A stretch of DNA of 62,005 bases from an uncultured Dysosmobacter sp. (GCA_934565855.1 CAKTIO010000011.1:1-62005), one strand, 5' to 3'; counted from the first letter of the stretch, positions 35,857 to 45,078 are shown. The notes: generated by a model not told the origin, from the letters alone. Numbers and translations: made by a program.

Positions 35857-37204
35857 GTTCGTTCTCCTCTGTCTGTTGTTGAATTTCTATAAACCAGAGC
35901 GCTTCGCCCTCCGGTTGAAAGTCCATATCCACACCCAGGCGCCATACCGCCGCCAGCTGTCCGTTTACATAGATCCCGGGCAGGCGGTCCCGCTCCTCCA
36001 CGGAAATGCGCCGGTCCAGACACAGCCGCTTCACGGTCCTTGCGCCGCCGTGGGTCTCCGGCAGAGTCAGCCGCCCATTGGGCTGTGCCCGTCCCACGGA
36101 GATTTCCTGCGCCGCAGCGGCTTCACAAAGCGCCAGTCCCGGCGCGGCAGGGGTCCGCGTCAGCCGCAGCCGCCAGCCGTTCCAGTAAGTCGGCGTCTCT
36201 GCCCGCAGCACTGCCGCCTGTGCCGGAACCGTCCGGCACAGGGTCAGCCGCCCCTCCCGGCAGACCGCGGAAACGCCGTGAGGCAGAGAGCAGCGTCCTC
36301 CCCGGTCCATCAGCCGGTGCAGCATTTCCAGATGCACCGCGCCCACGTCCTTCCGTCCGCCGGTCCGCTCCAGTGCCAGCAGCAGCGCCTGATCCTGCGC
36401 CGCAGAAGACAGCTGCCGCAGCTCTGCCACTGGAAGCTCCGGATGCTCCGGGGATCCTCCGACTGCTGACAGATATGCCTGCGCCGTACGCCGGACATCC
36501 TCCTCCGTCTCCCGCAGCACCGCCGCGGTGCGGCAGATATGCTCCTCCGCTCGGGGATTCAGCTGCCGCAGAAGGGGCATCACCTGCAGCCGCAGAAAGT
36601 TTCTCGCCGCCGCGTCCGGGTCCGCGTTGCTCTCGTCCTCCACATGGGGGACGCCGTGTCTCCGGGCATATTCCGCCAGCGTCTCTCTGGAAATCTCCAG
36701 AAACGGGCGGAACACCCGGTCCCGCTGTCGCGGAATGCCGCAAAGCCCCGTCAGTCCCGTGCCGCGGATCAGGTTCAGCAGCACGGTCTCCGCCTGGTCT
36801 CCGGCGTGGTGCGCTGTAAAAATCCAGCGGCAGCCCCGCTCCTGCGCCGTTTTCTGCAAAAAGCTGTACCGCAGGTCACGGGCTGCCTCTTCCACCGTCA
36901 TGCCCCGGTCCCGCGCCGCCTGTCGGGCGTCTCCCCGTCCGCTGACAAAGGGAACGCCGCGCGCCGCGCACCAGTCCCCCACAAACATCAAGTCCCGGTC
37001 CGCCGCCGCCCGCAGCCCGTGATGAAAATGGGCGCAGGTCACGGAAAAGCCGTGGCTGCTTCCCCATTCTGTCAGAAAGTGCAGCAGGCACATGGAATCC
37101 AGTCCGCCGGACACCGCCGCCAGCACCGGAACAGACCGCCGCTCCTCCGTCAGACCGGACAGTGCCCGCTGTGCCGGAAGCAGCTCCTCACTCCTCTTCG
37201 TCAT
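35846..37204 (-). CDS. tilS: tRNA(Ile)-lysidine synthetase
   Basis: Modifies C34 of the CAU-anticodon tRNA(Ile) with lysine and ATP (452 aa). The PP-loop AVSGGLDSM lies at about residues 30-38; downstream are HFHHGLR and RGTGLTGLCGIP, then the substrate-binding C-terminal domains. The ATG at 37204 overlaps dnaB by 17 nt and has no good RBS, so the true start may be different by a few codons or depend on coupling. Confidence 0.94.
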   Translation of the reverse strand: MTKRSEELLPAQRALSGLTEERRSVPVLAAVSGGLDSMCLLHFLTEWGSSHGFSVTCAHFHHGLRAAADRDLMFVGDWCAARGVPFVSGRGDARQAARDRGMTVEEAARDLRYSFLQKTAQERGCRWIFTAHHAGDQAETVLLNLIRGTGLTGLCGIPRQRDRVFRPFLEISRETLAEYARRHGVPHVEDESNADPDAAARNFLRLQVMPLLRQLNPRAEEHICRTAAVLRETEEDVRRTAQAYLSAVGGSPEHPELPVAELRQLSSAAQDQALLLALERTGGRKDVGAVHLEMLHRLMDRGGRCSLPHGVSAVCREGRLTLCRTVPAQAAVLRAETPTYWNGWRLRLTRTPAAPGLALCEAAAAQEISVGRAQPNGRLTLPETHGGARTVKRLCLDRRISVEERDRLPGIYVNGQLAAVWRLGVDMDFQPEGEALWFIEIQQQTEENEHGK

Positions 37205-38540
37205 ACCGGTTTTCCAGCGTGCCGAAGGTGGTGTATTCCGGCATCCACCGCAGCTCTACCTTTCCAGTCTCGCCGTGACGGTTCTTTGCCACAATACACT
37301 CTGCAATATTATGCTTGTCACTATCCTCATTGTAATAATCATCCCGGTACAGAAACAGCACGATGTCCGCGTCCTGCTCGATAGAGCCGGATTCTCTCAG
37401 ATCCGACAGCATGGGGCGCTTGTCGTCCCGCTTTTCGTTGGCGCGGGACAGCTGGGACAGGCAGATCACCGGAACATTCAGCTCCTTCGCCATGATCTTT
37501 AGCATCCGGGAGATATCCGACACCACCTGCTGGCGGTTTTCGCCGCTGTAGCCCTTTCCTCCGGCAGAGGTCATCAGCTGCAAATAGTCAATGACCACCA
37601 GGCCCAGATTGTCCAGGCGGCGGCACTTGGCGTTCATATCCGCCACCGTCAGCATGGGATTGTCGTCAATGCGCATATCCAGCTGGTTCAGCACCGTGGT
37701 AGCGTCCGCGATCTTCCGCCAGTCCGTCTCCCGCAGGTTTCCGGTCTTCAGCTTTCCGTTTTCCACCAGCGCCTCAGAGGACAGCAGCCGGGTCACCAGC
37801 TGCTCGCCGGACATTTCCAGTGAAAAGATCGCCACCGTTTTCCTGGTGGACTTTGCCACGTTCAGCGCCACGTTCAGGGCAAAGGAGGTCTTTCCCATGC
37901 CGGGGCGCGCCGCCAGCAGAATCAGGTCGGACTTGTTCAGTCCGGAGATCTTCCGGTCCACCACGGACAGCCCCGTGGACAGCCCCGGCAGATGATTCTC
38001 GCTCTCGTTCATCTCCGACAGGCGGTCCAGCACCTCCGGCAGCACCTGCCGGAGAGGGATCATGTCCTTGGCGCTCTGTCCCCGGCGGATGGCGTAGATC
38101 CGCTGCTCCGCCGCTTCCAGCGTGTCGCTGGCTTCACCGCCGCCCTCCTGCACCATTGCGGTGATCTCGGACGCCGCCTGTGCCACTGCCCGCAGCAGCG
38201 CCTTGTCCCGGACGATCTTCACATACTCCATGACATTGGCGGAGGTGGGCGTGATCTCCATCAGCTGCACCAGATAGCTGCGGGTGGTCTGCTCGTCATA
38301 GGTGCCGTTCTTCTGCATCTCCTCCGCCACGGTAATCCCGTCCACCGGGCGGGCGTAGGTGAACATGGAGTAAATGGTCTCAAAGATCTCCCGGTTCTGC
38401 CGCAGATAAAAGTCTCCGGGCTGCAGCTTATCCATCACGTCCTTGATGCAGTCCGCGTCAATGAGCATAGAGCCCAGCACCGCCTGCTCTCCCTCCAGAG
38501 AGTGGGGCATCTGCCGCAGCAGCAGATCTTCATTTGCCAT
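37188..38540 (-). CDS. dnaB: Replicative DNA helicase DnaB
   Basis: Hexameric 5'-3' helicase of the replisome (450 aa, called dnaC in Bacillus). The N-terminal collar begins PHSLEGEQAVLGSML; the RecA-like domain holds Walker A ARPGMGKTS at about residues 209-217, Walker B LVVIDYLQLM and a C-terminal RHGETGKVELRW. The RBS GGAGGTG lies upstream. Part of rplI-small membrane protein-dnaB-tilS-hpt-ftsH. Confidence 0.97.
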   Translation of the reverse strand: MANEDLLLRQMPHSLEGEQAVLGSMLIDADCIKDVMDKLQPGDFYLRQNREIFETIYSMFTYARPVDGITVAEEMQKNGTYDEQTTRSYLVQLMEITPTSANVMEYVKIVRDKALLRAVAQAASEITAMVQEGGGEASDTLEAAEQRIYAIRRGQSAKDMIPLRQVLPEVLDRLSEMNESENHLPGLSTGLSVVDRKISGLNKSDLILLAARPGMGKTSFALNVALNVAKSTRKTVAIFSLEMSGEQLVTRLLSSEALVENGKLKTGNLRETDWRKIADATTVLNQLDMRIDDNPMLTVADMNAKCRRLDNLGLVVIDYLQLMTSAGGKGYSGENRQQVVSDISRMLKIMAKELNVPVICLSQLSRANEKRDDKRPMLSDLRESGSIEQDADIVLFLYRDDYYNEDSDKHNIAECIVAKNRHGETGKVELRWMPEYTTFGTLENRYDEEE

Positions 38541-38578
38541 GATGGTTTGTCACCTCCAGGGAGTTCATTCGTGTGTTT

Positions 38579-38824
38579 TCAGTGCAGCCGGTCGCACAGA
38601 CCGCCGGGGTTCTCCTGCCGGAGCCGCCGACGGCGGAACAGGCGTCCGGCTCCAATGCCGATCAGTCCGCCGCCCAGGGCAAACAGCGCCTCCGTCCGGA
38701 GGGCTGCCCCGGCGAGAAAGACGCCGATGCCAGCGGCGATCAGTCCGGTATCCAGCCAGATGCTCTCCGTCCGGACCGCGCCGCCTTCGCCGGACCGGTC
38801 CCGTCCGCCTCTTGGGCGGCTCAT
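38579..38824 (-). CDS. Small two-helix membrane protein
   Basis: 81 aa: basic, Gly/Arg-rich N-terminus, two hydrophobic helices (about 26-42 and 45-60) and an Arg-rich loop RLFRRRRLR. I do not recognise a family. It overlaps the rplI stop by 4 nt (ATGA-type) and ends 38 nt before dnaB, so it is very probably translated as part of the operon. Confidence 0.6.
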   Translation of the reverse strand: MSRPRGGRDRSGEGGAVRTESIWLDTGLIAAGIGVFLAGAALRTEALFALGGGLIGIGAGRLFRRRRLRQENPGGLCDRLH

Positions 38825-39267
38825 TCCTCCGTTACGGCGGCGGTGACGGTTCCCGTCACCTCGTAGCCCAGCTTCGCCTTGACGCGGTAAGTGCCGAATG
38901 CCTTGATTGGCTCGTCCAGCACCAGCTTCTGCTTGGGAATGTCAATGCCGAACTGCGCCTTCAGTCCCTCGGCAATCTCCTTGGTGGTCACCGCGCCGAA
39001 CAGCCGTCCGCCGTTGCCAGCCTTTGCCGTCAGCTTCACGGTGCAGCTCTTCAGCTTTTCCGCCGTGGCTTCCGCCTCTGCCTTCAGGCGGGCTTCCTCT
39101 GCCCGGCGCGCCTTTTCCTTCAGGTTCATGGTATTGATGGCGTCGGGCGTTGCCAAAATCGCCAGCTTCCGTGGGATCAGATAGTTGCGGGCGTAGCCCT
39201 CAGACGCTTCGATCAGCTCACCCTTCTTGCCCTGTCCGCGCACATCCTGCTGCAAAATCACTTTCAT
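38821..39267 (-). CDS. rplI: 50S ribosomal protein bL9
   Basis: 148 aa, normal length. The N-terminal domain starts MKVILQQDVRGQGKKGELIEASEGYARNYL (family signature), followed by the long connecting helix and the C-terminal domain (LFGAVTTKEIAEGL). It starts 62 nt after gdpP. Confidence 0.97.
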   Translation of the reverse strand: MKVILQQDVRGQGKKGELIEASEGYARNYLIPRKLAILATPDAINTMNLKEKARRAEEARLKAEAEATAEKLKSCTVKLTAKAGNGGRLFGAVTTKEIAEGLKAQFGIDIPKQKLVLDEPIKAFGTYRVKAKLGYEVTGTVTAAVTEE

Positions 39268-39328
39268 GGTCGTTTCTCCTTATAAAATATATGCTCTTAG
39301 TCTCGGCGCACCGCGCCGGAATTTACGT

Positions 39329-41317
39329 TTACTTTTCCAGATACCGGTCGATGGCGTCCAGCAGCTTTTCCCGCGCCGTTTCTGCGCCGCAGCCTTCCAT
39401 TCTGCCGCCCGCCGTGGTGGAGTTTCCTCCGCCGCCCAGCATCTCCAAAATCACCTGTACGTTGATATCCCCCAGCGACCGGGCGGACATCTGCACGCCC
39501 TCGCCGGACTGGGTCAGCACAAAGGACGCCTTCACACCCTTCAGCGTCAGCAGCTCGTCCGCTGCCTGCGCCGCCGCCACCCGGTCCACACCGTCCTGCG
39601 CGATGGCTGCCACGGCGATGTTGTCGTGGACGATCTCCGCCCGGCGCATGATGTCATAGCGGGTCACGATCTCCGTCAGGTCGTTCTGGAACAGCCGCTG
39701 CACATTGGCGGTGTCCGCCCCTGCCCGGCGCAGATACGCCGCCGCCTCAAAGGTCCTGCCGCCGGTGCGCATGGTAAAGTGCTTGGTGTCCAGCACCATG
39801 CCTGCCAGCAGCGCCTCGGCTTCCTCCCGCAGAAGGTCCGTGGTCTCCACCAGATATTGCAGCACCTCTGTCACCAGCTCCGCCGCGGAGGAGGCGTAGG
39901 GCTCATGGAAGCTGAACGCCGCGTTTTCGATATATGTCGCCGCCCGGCGGTGGTGGTCGATGACCGCCACCCGGTTGCACGCCTCCAGCACCTGCCGGGA
40001 CTCCACAAAGTCCGGGCGGTTGGTATCCACCACGATCAGCAGCGCCCCCGGCTGCATCCGCAGGAAGGCGTCCTGCCCGGAGATGAACACGTTTTCATAC
40101 TCCGGCAGCCTTCGCAGCTGGTCCAGCACGGGTCCCGCGGCGTTTTTCTCCAGGTCAATAATGACCTGCGGGTTCTTTCCCCGCTTTCTGGCAATGCAGC
40201 ACAGACCCGCCGCCGCGCCCACGCAGTCCATATCCGCGTAGCCGTGTCCCATGATAAACACCTGCTTGGCGTCCGTCATCAGCTCGCCTAGGGCGTTTGC
40301 CATCACCCGGGATTTGACCTTGGTGCGCTTTTCCGTGGTCTTGGCGCGTCCACCGTAGAAGGCGAAGTCCAGCCGGTTGCGCACCACCGCCTGGTCGCCG
40401 CCCCGGGACAGCGCCATCTCCAGCGACAGGTTGGCGTTTTTATAAAGCTCCGCCATGCTGTCGCAGTCCTTGCCGATGCCGATGGACAGCGTGGGATGCG
40501 TCCCCTCGTTGACACGGATCTCCCGGATGGTGTCCAGAATGGAGAATTTCTCCGACTCAAAATGCTCAAAAAAGGTCTCTTCAAAAATGAACAGGTAGTG
40601 GTCCCGGTCCGTCTTCACCAGAAGCCCCCGCTGCTCCGTCCATTTGCCCAGCTTTTCGTCCACCTGCGCCAGCACCGCGCTGCGTTGGGTGTCCGCGCAC
40701 GCCTTCATCAGCTCCTCATAGTTGTCGATCTGCAAAATGGCAATGACCGGGCGGCTGGCGTGATACGCCTCCTTCAGCTGGTCCGCCTCCGTGGTGTCCA
40801 CCCAGTAGGTGGTCGCTACCAGATTCTGTGTGCCGTCCTTCGCCTTGGCGCGTACCATGCTGCCATAGACCCGGAAGCGGCGGTTGTTCATCAGCACCCG
40901 CTGGGGACACTCCTGCTTTCCCTCCAGCAGCCACTGTACATCAAAGTTGGGTACGGTCTCCTCCACCTTGATCTCAAACAGATGCTCCCGCACGCCTGCC
41001 AGCTGGAGAAAATTCTCATTGCTCCAGATGACCTCTCCGGTGTCCGGACGGAACACCATAATGGGCAGCGGTGAATTGATGAGCGTGGATTTGCTGGCGC
41101 TGTCCACGCTGCCGGTCAGCTGGTCGATGTATTGCAGAATGCCCTGCCGCCGCTTTTGCGAGCTGCGGGTGTAGATCACATACAGCACTGCCGTAATGCC
41201 CAGCTCCGCCGCGCCGAACAGCGGCTTTACCAGCACCGCCGCCAGAGAAAATGCCAGCAGGAAGAGAAAATACAGCCGCAGATTCGGCTCCAGCAGTCTG
41301 GACAGCTTTTTGTTCAT
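39329..41317 (-). CDS. gdpP: Cyclic-di-AMP phosphodiesterase GdpP
   Basis: Membrane-bound c-di-AMP hydrolase, 662 aa. It has two N-terminal TM helices (about 14-50), a PAS-like sensory domain, a degenerate GGDEF domain, then the DHH domain with HGYADMDCVGA and IDHHRR. The DHHA1 end reads GGGGNSTTAGG, where most relatives have GGGGH; the Asn substitution is unusual. It heads the cluster with rplI and dnaB as in other Firmicutes. The promoter is at 41389-41417. Confidence 0.95.
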   Translation of the reverse strand: MNKKLSRLLEPNLRLYFLFLLAFSLAAVLVKPLFGAAELGITAVLYVIYTRSSQKRRQGILQYIDQLTGSVDSASKSTLINSPLPIMVFRPDTGEVIWSNENFLQLAGVREHLFEIKVEETVPNFDVQWLLEGKQECPQRVLMNNRRFRVYGSMVRAKAKDGTQNLVATTYWVDTTEADQLKEAYHASRPVIAILQIDNYEELMKACADTQRSAVLAQVDEKLGKWTEQRGLLVKTDRDHYLFIFEETFFEHFESEKFSILDTIREIRVNEGTHPTLSIGIGKDCDSMAELYKNANLSLEMALSRGGDQAVVRNRLDFAFYGGRAKTTEKRTKVKSRVMANALGELMTDAKQVFIMGHGYADMDCVGAAAGLCCIARKRGKNPQVIIDLEKNAAGPVLDQLRRLPEYENVFISGQDAFLRMQPGALLIVVDTNRPDFVESRQVLEACNRVAVIDHHRRAATYIENAAFSFHEPYASSAAELVTEVLQYLVETTDLLREEAEALLAGMVLDTKHFTMRTGGRTFEAAAYLRRAGADTANVQRLFQNDLTEIVTRYDIMRRAEIVHDNIAVAAIAQDGVDRVAAAQAADELLTLKGVKASFVLTQSGEGVQMSARSLGDINVQVILEMLGGGGNSTTAGGRMEGCGAETAREKLLDAIDRYLEK

Positions 41318-41388
41318 GCAGACGCCTCCCGTCTCTTTCTATGGAACTGTGCGGGGTCCCTCCCGCACATGGGGATACCTATTTGTGC

Positions 41389-41417
41389 AGTATAGCAGAT
41401 TTTCTTCTCCGGCGCAA
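41389..41417 (-). promoter_or_regulatory. Promoter of the gdpP-ftsH cluster
   Basis: Minus strand TTGCGC (41417-41412), 17 bp, TATACT (41394-41389). The leader contains a GTGCGGG/CCCGCAC hairpin (41350-41369). Confidence 0.7.
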
Positions 41418-41556
41418 GCTAAACGGCAGCGCATCCCTTGCTCTTTCCGTTGGAAATTGCAGATGGATGGCTCTCCGGCATTTTCACCGCTCCTTGTTCG
41501 TGCTGTTCGAGTGTGATAAAATAAAGCAAATCGGAATCCGCAGGAGGTTTATTCAT

Positions 41557-42084
41557 ATGATCAGGAAGGCAAATGCGGGAGATATCACGGCTATCGCCGA
41601 AACCTACCGGGCGCTTTTAACCTATGAGCAGCAGTCTGGCAGCAATTCCAACTGGAGGCTGAATGTATATCCAACCATTGAAGTGCCAAAAAGCAAGGTG
41701 CCAACAGGAACCATGTATGTGTTGGAGGAGGATGGAGAGGTATGTGCCAGCATGGTTTTGAATCATGAGCAGGCAGAGGAATACGCTTCTGTTGATTGGG
41801 AATATCCCGGTGTGGGAGATCTGGTTTTGGTCATTCACACGCTGTGCATTCCGCCGCAAAAGGCAGGGCATGGCTATGGACGGCAAATGGTAGAATATGC
41901 AAAATCATTGGCTGCCAAAATGAACTGCTCGACCATCCGCATTGACACCTATGCCCACAATGAGCCTGCAAAAAATCTGTATCTGCGCAATGGATTTCGC
42001 ATCGCCGGATATGGGCGTATTTTATTGCAGGACTTGATTGATGAAGAGCAGGTATATTTGGAATATGCGGTAAAGCATGACTGA
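41557..42084 (+). CDS. GNAT-family N-acetyltransferase
   Basis: 175-aa acetyl-CoA-dependent acyltransferase. The acetyl-CoA-binding motif A region is VIHTLCIPPQKAGHGYGRQMVEYA (about residues 92-115), with RLDTYA-like IRIDTYAHNEPAKNLYLRNGF at the end. The start is the ATG at 41557 with AGGAGG 9 nt upstream. Codon use and GC are clearly lower than in the neighbours, suggesting later acquisition. Substrate unknown. Confidence 0.88.
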   Translation: MIRKANAGDITAIAETYRALLTYEQQSGSNSNWRLNVYPTIEVPKSKVPTGTMYVLEEDGEVCASMVLNHEQAEEYASVDWEYPGVGDLVLVIHTLCIPPQKAGHGYGRQMVEYAKSLAAKMNCSTIRIDTYAHNEPAKNLYLRNGFRIAGYGRILLQDLIDEEQVYLEYAVKHD

Positions 42085-42263
42085 TGGGTAAAAGCAGGCA
42101 GGAGACTGCCGCAGCAAACGCTATTCCGTTCTGCCATTCCAGCAAAGCATTTTTAAGTATTTGAAATCCGCGCATTCCGTTGAACCGAGCGGTATTTCCG
42201 GCAGCGGTGCCGCCGGATTTTCTCCTCACTTTTCAAAAAGATGTATACAACCGGTGTGGTTTA

Positions 42264-42272
42264 TGGTATAAT
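42264..42272 (+). promoter_or_regulatory. Extended -10 promoter of the RNase J gene
   Basis: TATAAT (42267-42272) preceded by TGG; the -35 region (TATACA) is weak. Transcription should start near 42279. Confidence 0.6.
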
Positions 42273-42278
42273 AATCCT

Positions 42279-42686
42279 AAAGCATTTCTGATTTTGAAGC
42301 TTCCGCCGCGTTGTGCCTGTCCGTCAGGCGCGGTCCTGCGGCGTTGTCTGCGGCACCTGCGTTGAGGACCTTTTTCTCCGCAGTGCCTTTTCTATAGCTG
42401 TATTTTACCGGCGGCGGTGCTCCGCCCGGTCAAATAAATATATGGTCCGACCCCCTTCCGCAGGCGCAGTGTCCTGCCGGGTCCGTCCATCTCTTCTCCC
42501 ATACCGGAAACGTCTGGATGACGCAGCCGAAATCCTGCCGGCGAAACGGGGCCGCACAGGTGACGGGCGTCTTTCTTTGTGCTACCCTTTTCCCTGTAAA
42601 ATGACGGAAAAGGGCGCTGTGTCGCGCCATCCGCCTGTCCGGAGGGGAGAACTCTACATATTTCAATTAAAGGAGTTTTTCTATCT
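42279..42686 (+). other. Long structured 5' leader of RNase J
   Basis: About 408 nt without a credible gene. Several hairpins are visible: GCCTG/CAGGC nested in CGCCGC/GCGGCG (about 42309-42350); GGTCCT/AGGACC followed by TTTTT (about 42342-42381), which shares bases with the first and looks terminator-like; GGCGG/CCGCC (about 42413-42430); GCAGG/CCTGC; a CCTG/CAGG domain; and CCCTTTTCC/GGAAAAGGG (about 42587-42617). No known riboswitch, T-box, SRP, tmRNA or RNase P consensus recognised. The 42085-42257 stretch before it holds nothing I can assign. Confidence 0.55.
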
Positions 42687-44345
42687 ATGGCAGAAAAATT
42701 GAAGATCATCCCCCTGGGCGGTCTGGATGAAATCGGCAAAAACATGACCGTCTACGAGTGCGGCGGCGAGATCATCGTGGTGGACTGCGGCATGGCGTTC
42801 CCCGGTGATGATATGTACGGCATCGACTCCGTCATTCCGGACGTCACCTACCTCATCAAGAACAAATCCCGCATCCGTGGTCTGTTCATCACCCATGGGC
42901 ATGAGGACCACATCGGCGCCATTCCCTATGTGCTCAAGCAGGTGAACATGCCCATCTACTGCACCCGCTTTACCGCTGGACTGATCAAGCTGAAGCTGGA
43001 GGAGCATGGTCTGGTGAAAAGCACCAAGCTCATCACCGTGGAACCGGGAAAGACCGTCCGCGCGGGAAAATTCCAGGTGGAATTCATTCACGTCAACCAC
43101 TCCATTGCCGACTCCGTCGCCTTTGCCATCCACACCCATATGGGAACCGTGGTCCACACCGGCGACTTCAAAATCGACTCCACTCCCATTGACGGGGATG
43201 TCATTGACCTCGCCCGGTTCGGTGAGCTGGGCAAGGAGGGCGTTCTCGCCCTGCTGGCGGACTCCACCAATGTGGAGCGTCCCGGCTACACCATGAGCGA
43301 GCGCGTGGTGGGCAAAACCTTCATGCGTCAGTTCAACAACTGCAAGGAGCGCATCATCGTCACCACCTTTGCCTCCAACGTTCACCGCATCCAGCAGGTG
43401 CTGGACGCCGCCGCCGCTTACGGACGCAAGGTCGCCGTGACCGGACGCTCTATGGAGAACATCATGAAGGTCTCCACGGAGCTGGGCTATATGAAGCTGC
43501 CCAAGAACACGCTGGTGGACATCAACAAGCTCAAGGGTCTGCCCAAGGAAAAGCAGGTTATCGTCACCACCGGCTCTCAGGGCGAGGAAATGTCCGCCCT
43601 GTACCGCATGGCGTTTTCCACCCACAAGCAGGTGGAGCTGGGTGCTGGAGACAAGGTCATCATCTCCGCCTCCGCCATCCCCGGCAACGAGGTCACGGTG
43701 GGGCGGGTCATCAATGAGCTGTTCCGCAAGGGCGTCAACGTGATCTACGACCGTGCGGATATGCTGCACGTCTCCGGTCACGCCTGTCAGGAGGAGCTGA
43801 AGATCATTCACGCCCTGACCAAGCCCCGGTTCTTCATTCCTCTGCACGGCGAGCAGCGGATGCTGCAGATCCACTCCCAGGTCGCCATGCAGATGGGCAT
43901 GGCGCGCAACCACATCGCCATTGCCGAAAATGGCAATGTCATCGAGATCACTGCCAAAACCATGAAGCTCAACGGCTCCGTTCCCGCCGGCGAAGTGTAT
44001 GTGGACGGCTCCGGCGTAGGCGATGTGGGCGCTGTGGTCATGCGGGACCGCAAGCGTCTGGCAGAGGACGGCATGGTCGTGGTGGTGCTGCCCCTGTCCT
44101 CTCACGATGGGCAGCTGCTCAGCGCGCCGGAGATCATCACCCGCGGTTTCATTTATGTAAAGGAATCCGGCGACCTGTTGAACGAGCTGCAGGGCGTGGC
44201 GCAGGACGCCGCCTCCAGCCTTTCCCGCAAGCGCAGCCGAGACGACGGTGAGTTGAAGAGCGCCGTGAAGTCCGCTGTCAGCAACTACCTGTATAAGACC
44301 ACCAAGCGCAATCCTATGATCATCCCCGTGGTCACCCGGCTGTAA
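42687..44345 (+). CDS. rnj: Ribonuclease J
   Basis: Metallo-beta-lactamase/beta-CASP RNase with endo- and 5'-3' exonuclease activity, central to mRNA decay and rRNA maturation (552 aa). The metal site HGHEDHIG lies at about residues 70-77; other marks are HTGDFKID, the beta-CASP region IVTTFASNVHRI and TGSQGEE, the late HVSGHA, and a C-terminal domain. The RBS AAAGGAG lies 10 nt upstream. Single gene; it is unclear whether the genome has a second paralogue, so I do not choose rnjA or rnjB. Confidence 0.95.
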   Translation: MAEKLKIIPLGGLDEIGKNMTVYECGGEIIVVDCGMAFPGDDMYGIDSVIPDVTYLIKNKSRIRGLFITHGHEDHIGAIPYVLKQVNMPIYCTRFTAGLIKLKLEEHGLVKSTKLITVEPGKTVRAGKFQVEFIHVNHSIADSVAFAIHTHMGTVVHTGDFKIDSTPIDGDVIDLARFGELGKEGVLALLADSTNVERPGYTMSERVVGKTFMRQFNNCKERIIVTTFASNVHRIQQVLDAAAAYGRKVAVTGRSMENIMKVSTELGYMKLPKNTLVDINKLKGLPKEKQVIVTTGSQGEEMSALYRMAFSTHKQVELGAGDKVIISASAIPGNEVTVGRVINELFRKGVNVIYDRADMLHVSGHACQEELKIIHALTKPRFFIPLHGEQRMLQIHSQVAMQMGMARNHIAIAENGNVIEITAKTMKLNGSVPAGEVYVDGSGVGDVGAVVMRDRKRLAEDGMVVVVLPLSSHDGQLLSAPEIITRGFIYVKESGDLLNELQGVAQDAASSLSRKRSRDDGELKSAVKSAVSNYLYKTTKRNPMIIPVVTRL

Positions 44346-44376
44346 GCGCCGGAGGGGTCCGCTTTTTCCGCATTGC

Positions 44377-44408
44377 ACCGGGCAGCACGGCTGCCCGGTT
44401 TTCTTTTC
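44377..44408 (+). terminator. Terminator after rnj
   Basis: ACCGGGCAG / CTGCCCGGT 9-bp stem, 5-nt loop, TTTTCTTTT tail. Confidence 0.9.
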
Positions 44409-44503
44409 CAAATCTGACCTTATAAAAGAAAATAATTCTGGGTATTTTCAAATAGCCAGCGATTTTGTAAAATCATGCCAATACTGTTAAGGAGCTGATT
44501 CTC

Positions 44504-45025
44504 TTGCAAACCCGTTCTGCATCTCATTCCACCCGCTGGCTGGCGTTTTCCGCCCTGTTCATGGCGCTGAACATCGCCCTGAGTTCCTTTGGCGTTCCCG
44601 TTCCCGGCGGACATTTTTATCTGAATGACATTGTCATCGCCACCGCCGCCATCCTTCTGGACCCCTTGGGCGCGTTTATGGTGGGCGGCGTCGGCGCCTT
44701 CCTGGGCGATTTCTTCTTCTATCCCACGCCGATGTTTGTCTCTCTGGTGACCCACGGTTTGCAGGCTGTGGTGATCTCCCTGATCGTCCGCCGCGCCTCT
44801 GAGGACCGGAAGAAGAGCGCCGCCATTCTGGGCGTTGCCATCGGTGCCGTCATCATGGTGGTGGGCTATTCTCTGGGACGTGCCTTCATCTACAGCACTC
44901 CGGAATACGCCATCCTGAAGCTGCCCTACCAGATCCTTCAGGCTGCTGTGGGCGCTGTGGTGGCTGTGATCCTCTGCTTCCCCTGCCACCTGCGGGATGC
45001 CTTTGAAAAGATCTTCCGCGCCTGA
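44504..45025 (+). CDS. ECF transporter S component
   Basis: Substrate-binding membrane subunit of an energy-coupling-factor importer, 173 aa, six helices. Typical marks are ALFMALNIALSSFGVPVPGGHFYLND near the start and GPxGAFMVGGVGAFLGDFFFYP-like segment. The start is TTG at 44504, 9 nt after TTAAGGAG. The shared EcfA/EcfT module is not in the window; the vitamin or cofactor transported cannot be told from sequence, and no riboswitch is seen in its 100-nt leader. Confidence 0.85.
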   Translation: MQTRSASHSTRWLAFSALFMALNIALSSFGVPVPGGHFYLNDIVIATAAILLDPLGAFMVGGVGAFLGDFFFYPTPMFVSLVTHGLQAVVISLIVRRASEDRKKSAAILGVAIGAVIMVVGYSLGRAFIYSTPEYAILKLPYQILQAAVGAVVAVILCFPCHLRDAFEKIFRA

Positions 45026-45042
45026 GTCTCCGCAAGCATGAC

Positions 45043-45078
45043 AAAGCCTCCGGACCTTCGTCCGGAGGCTTTTCTTTT
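45043..45078. terminator. Bidirectional terminator
   Basis: AAAGCCTCCGGAC / GTCCGGAGGCTTT 13-bp stem with CTTC tetraloop; serves the ECF gene and the convergent TIGR04076 gene. Confidence 0.92.

Noticed and set aside
42279..42686. Known RNA families (T-box, SRP RNA, tmRNA, RNase P, c-di-AMP riboswitch) in the RNase J leader
   Set aside because: None of their conserved core sequences could be found by reading; kept only as an unassigned structured leader.
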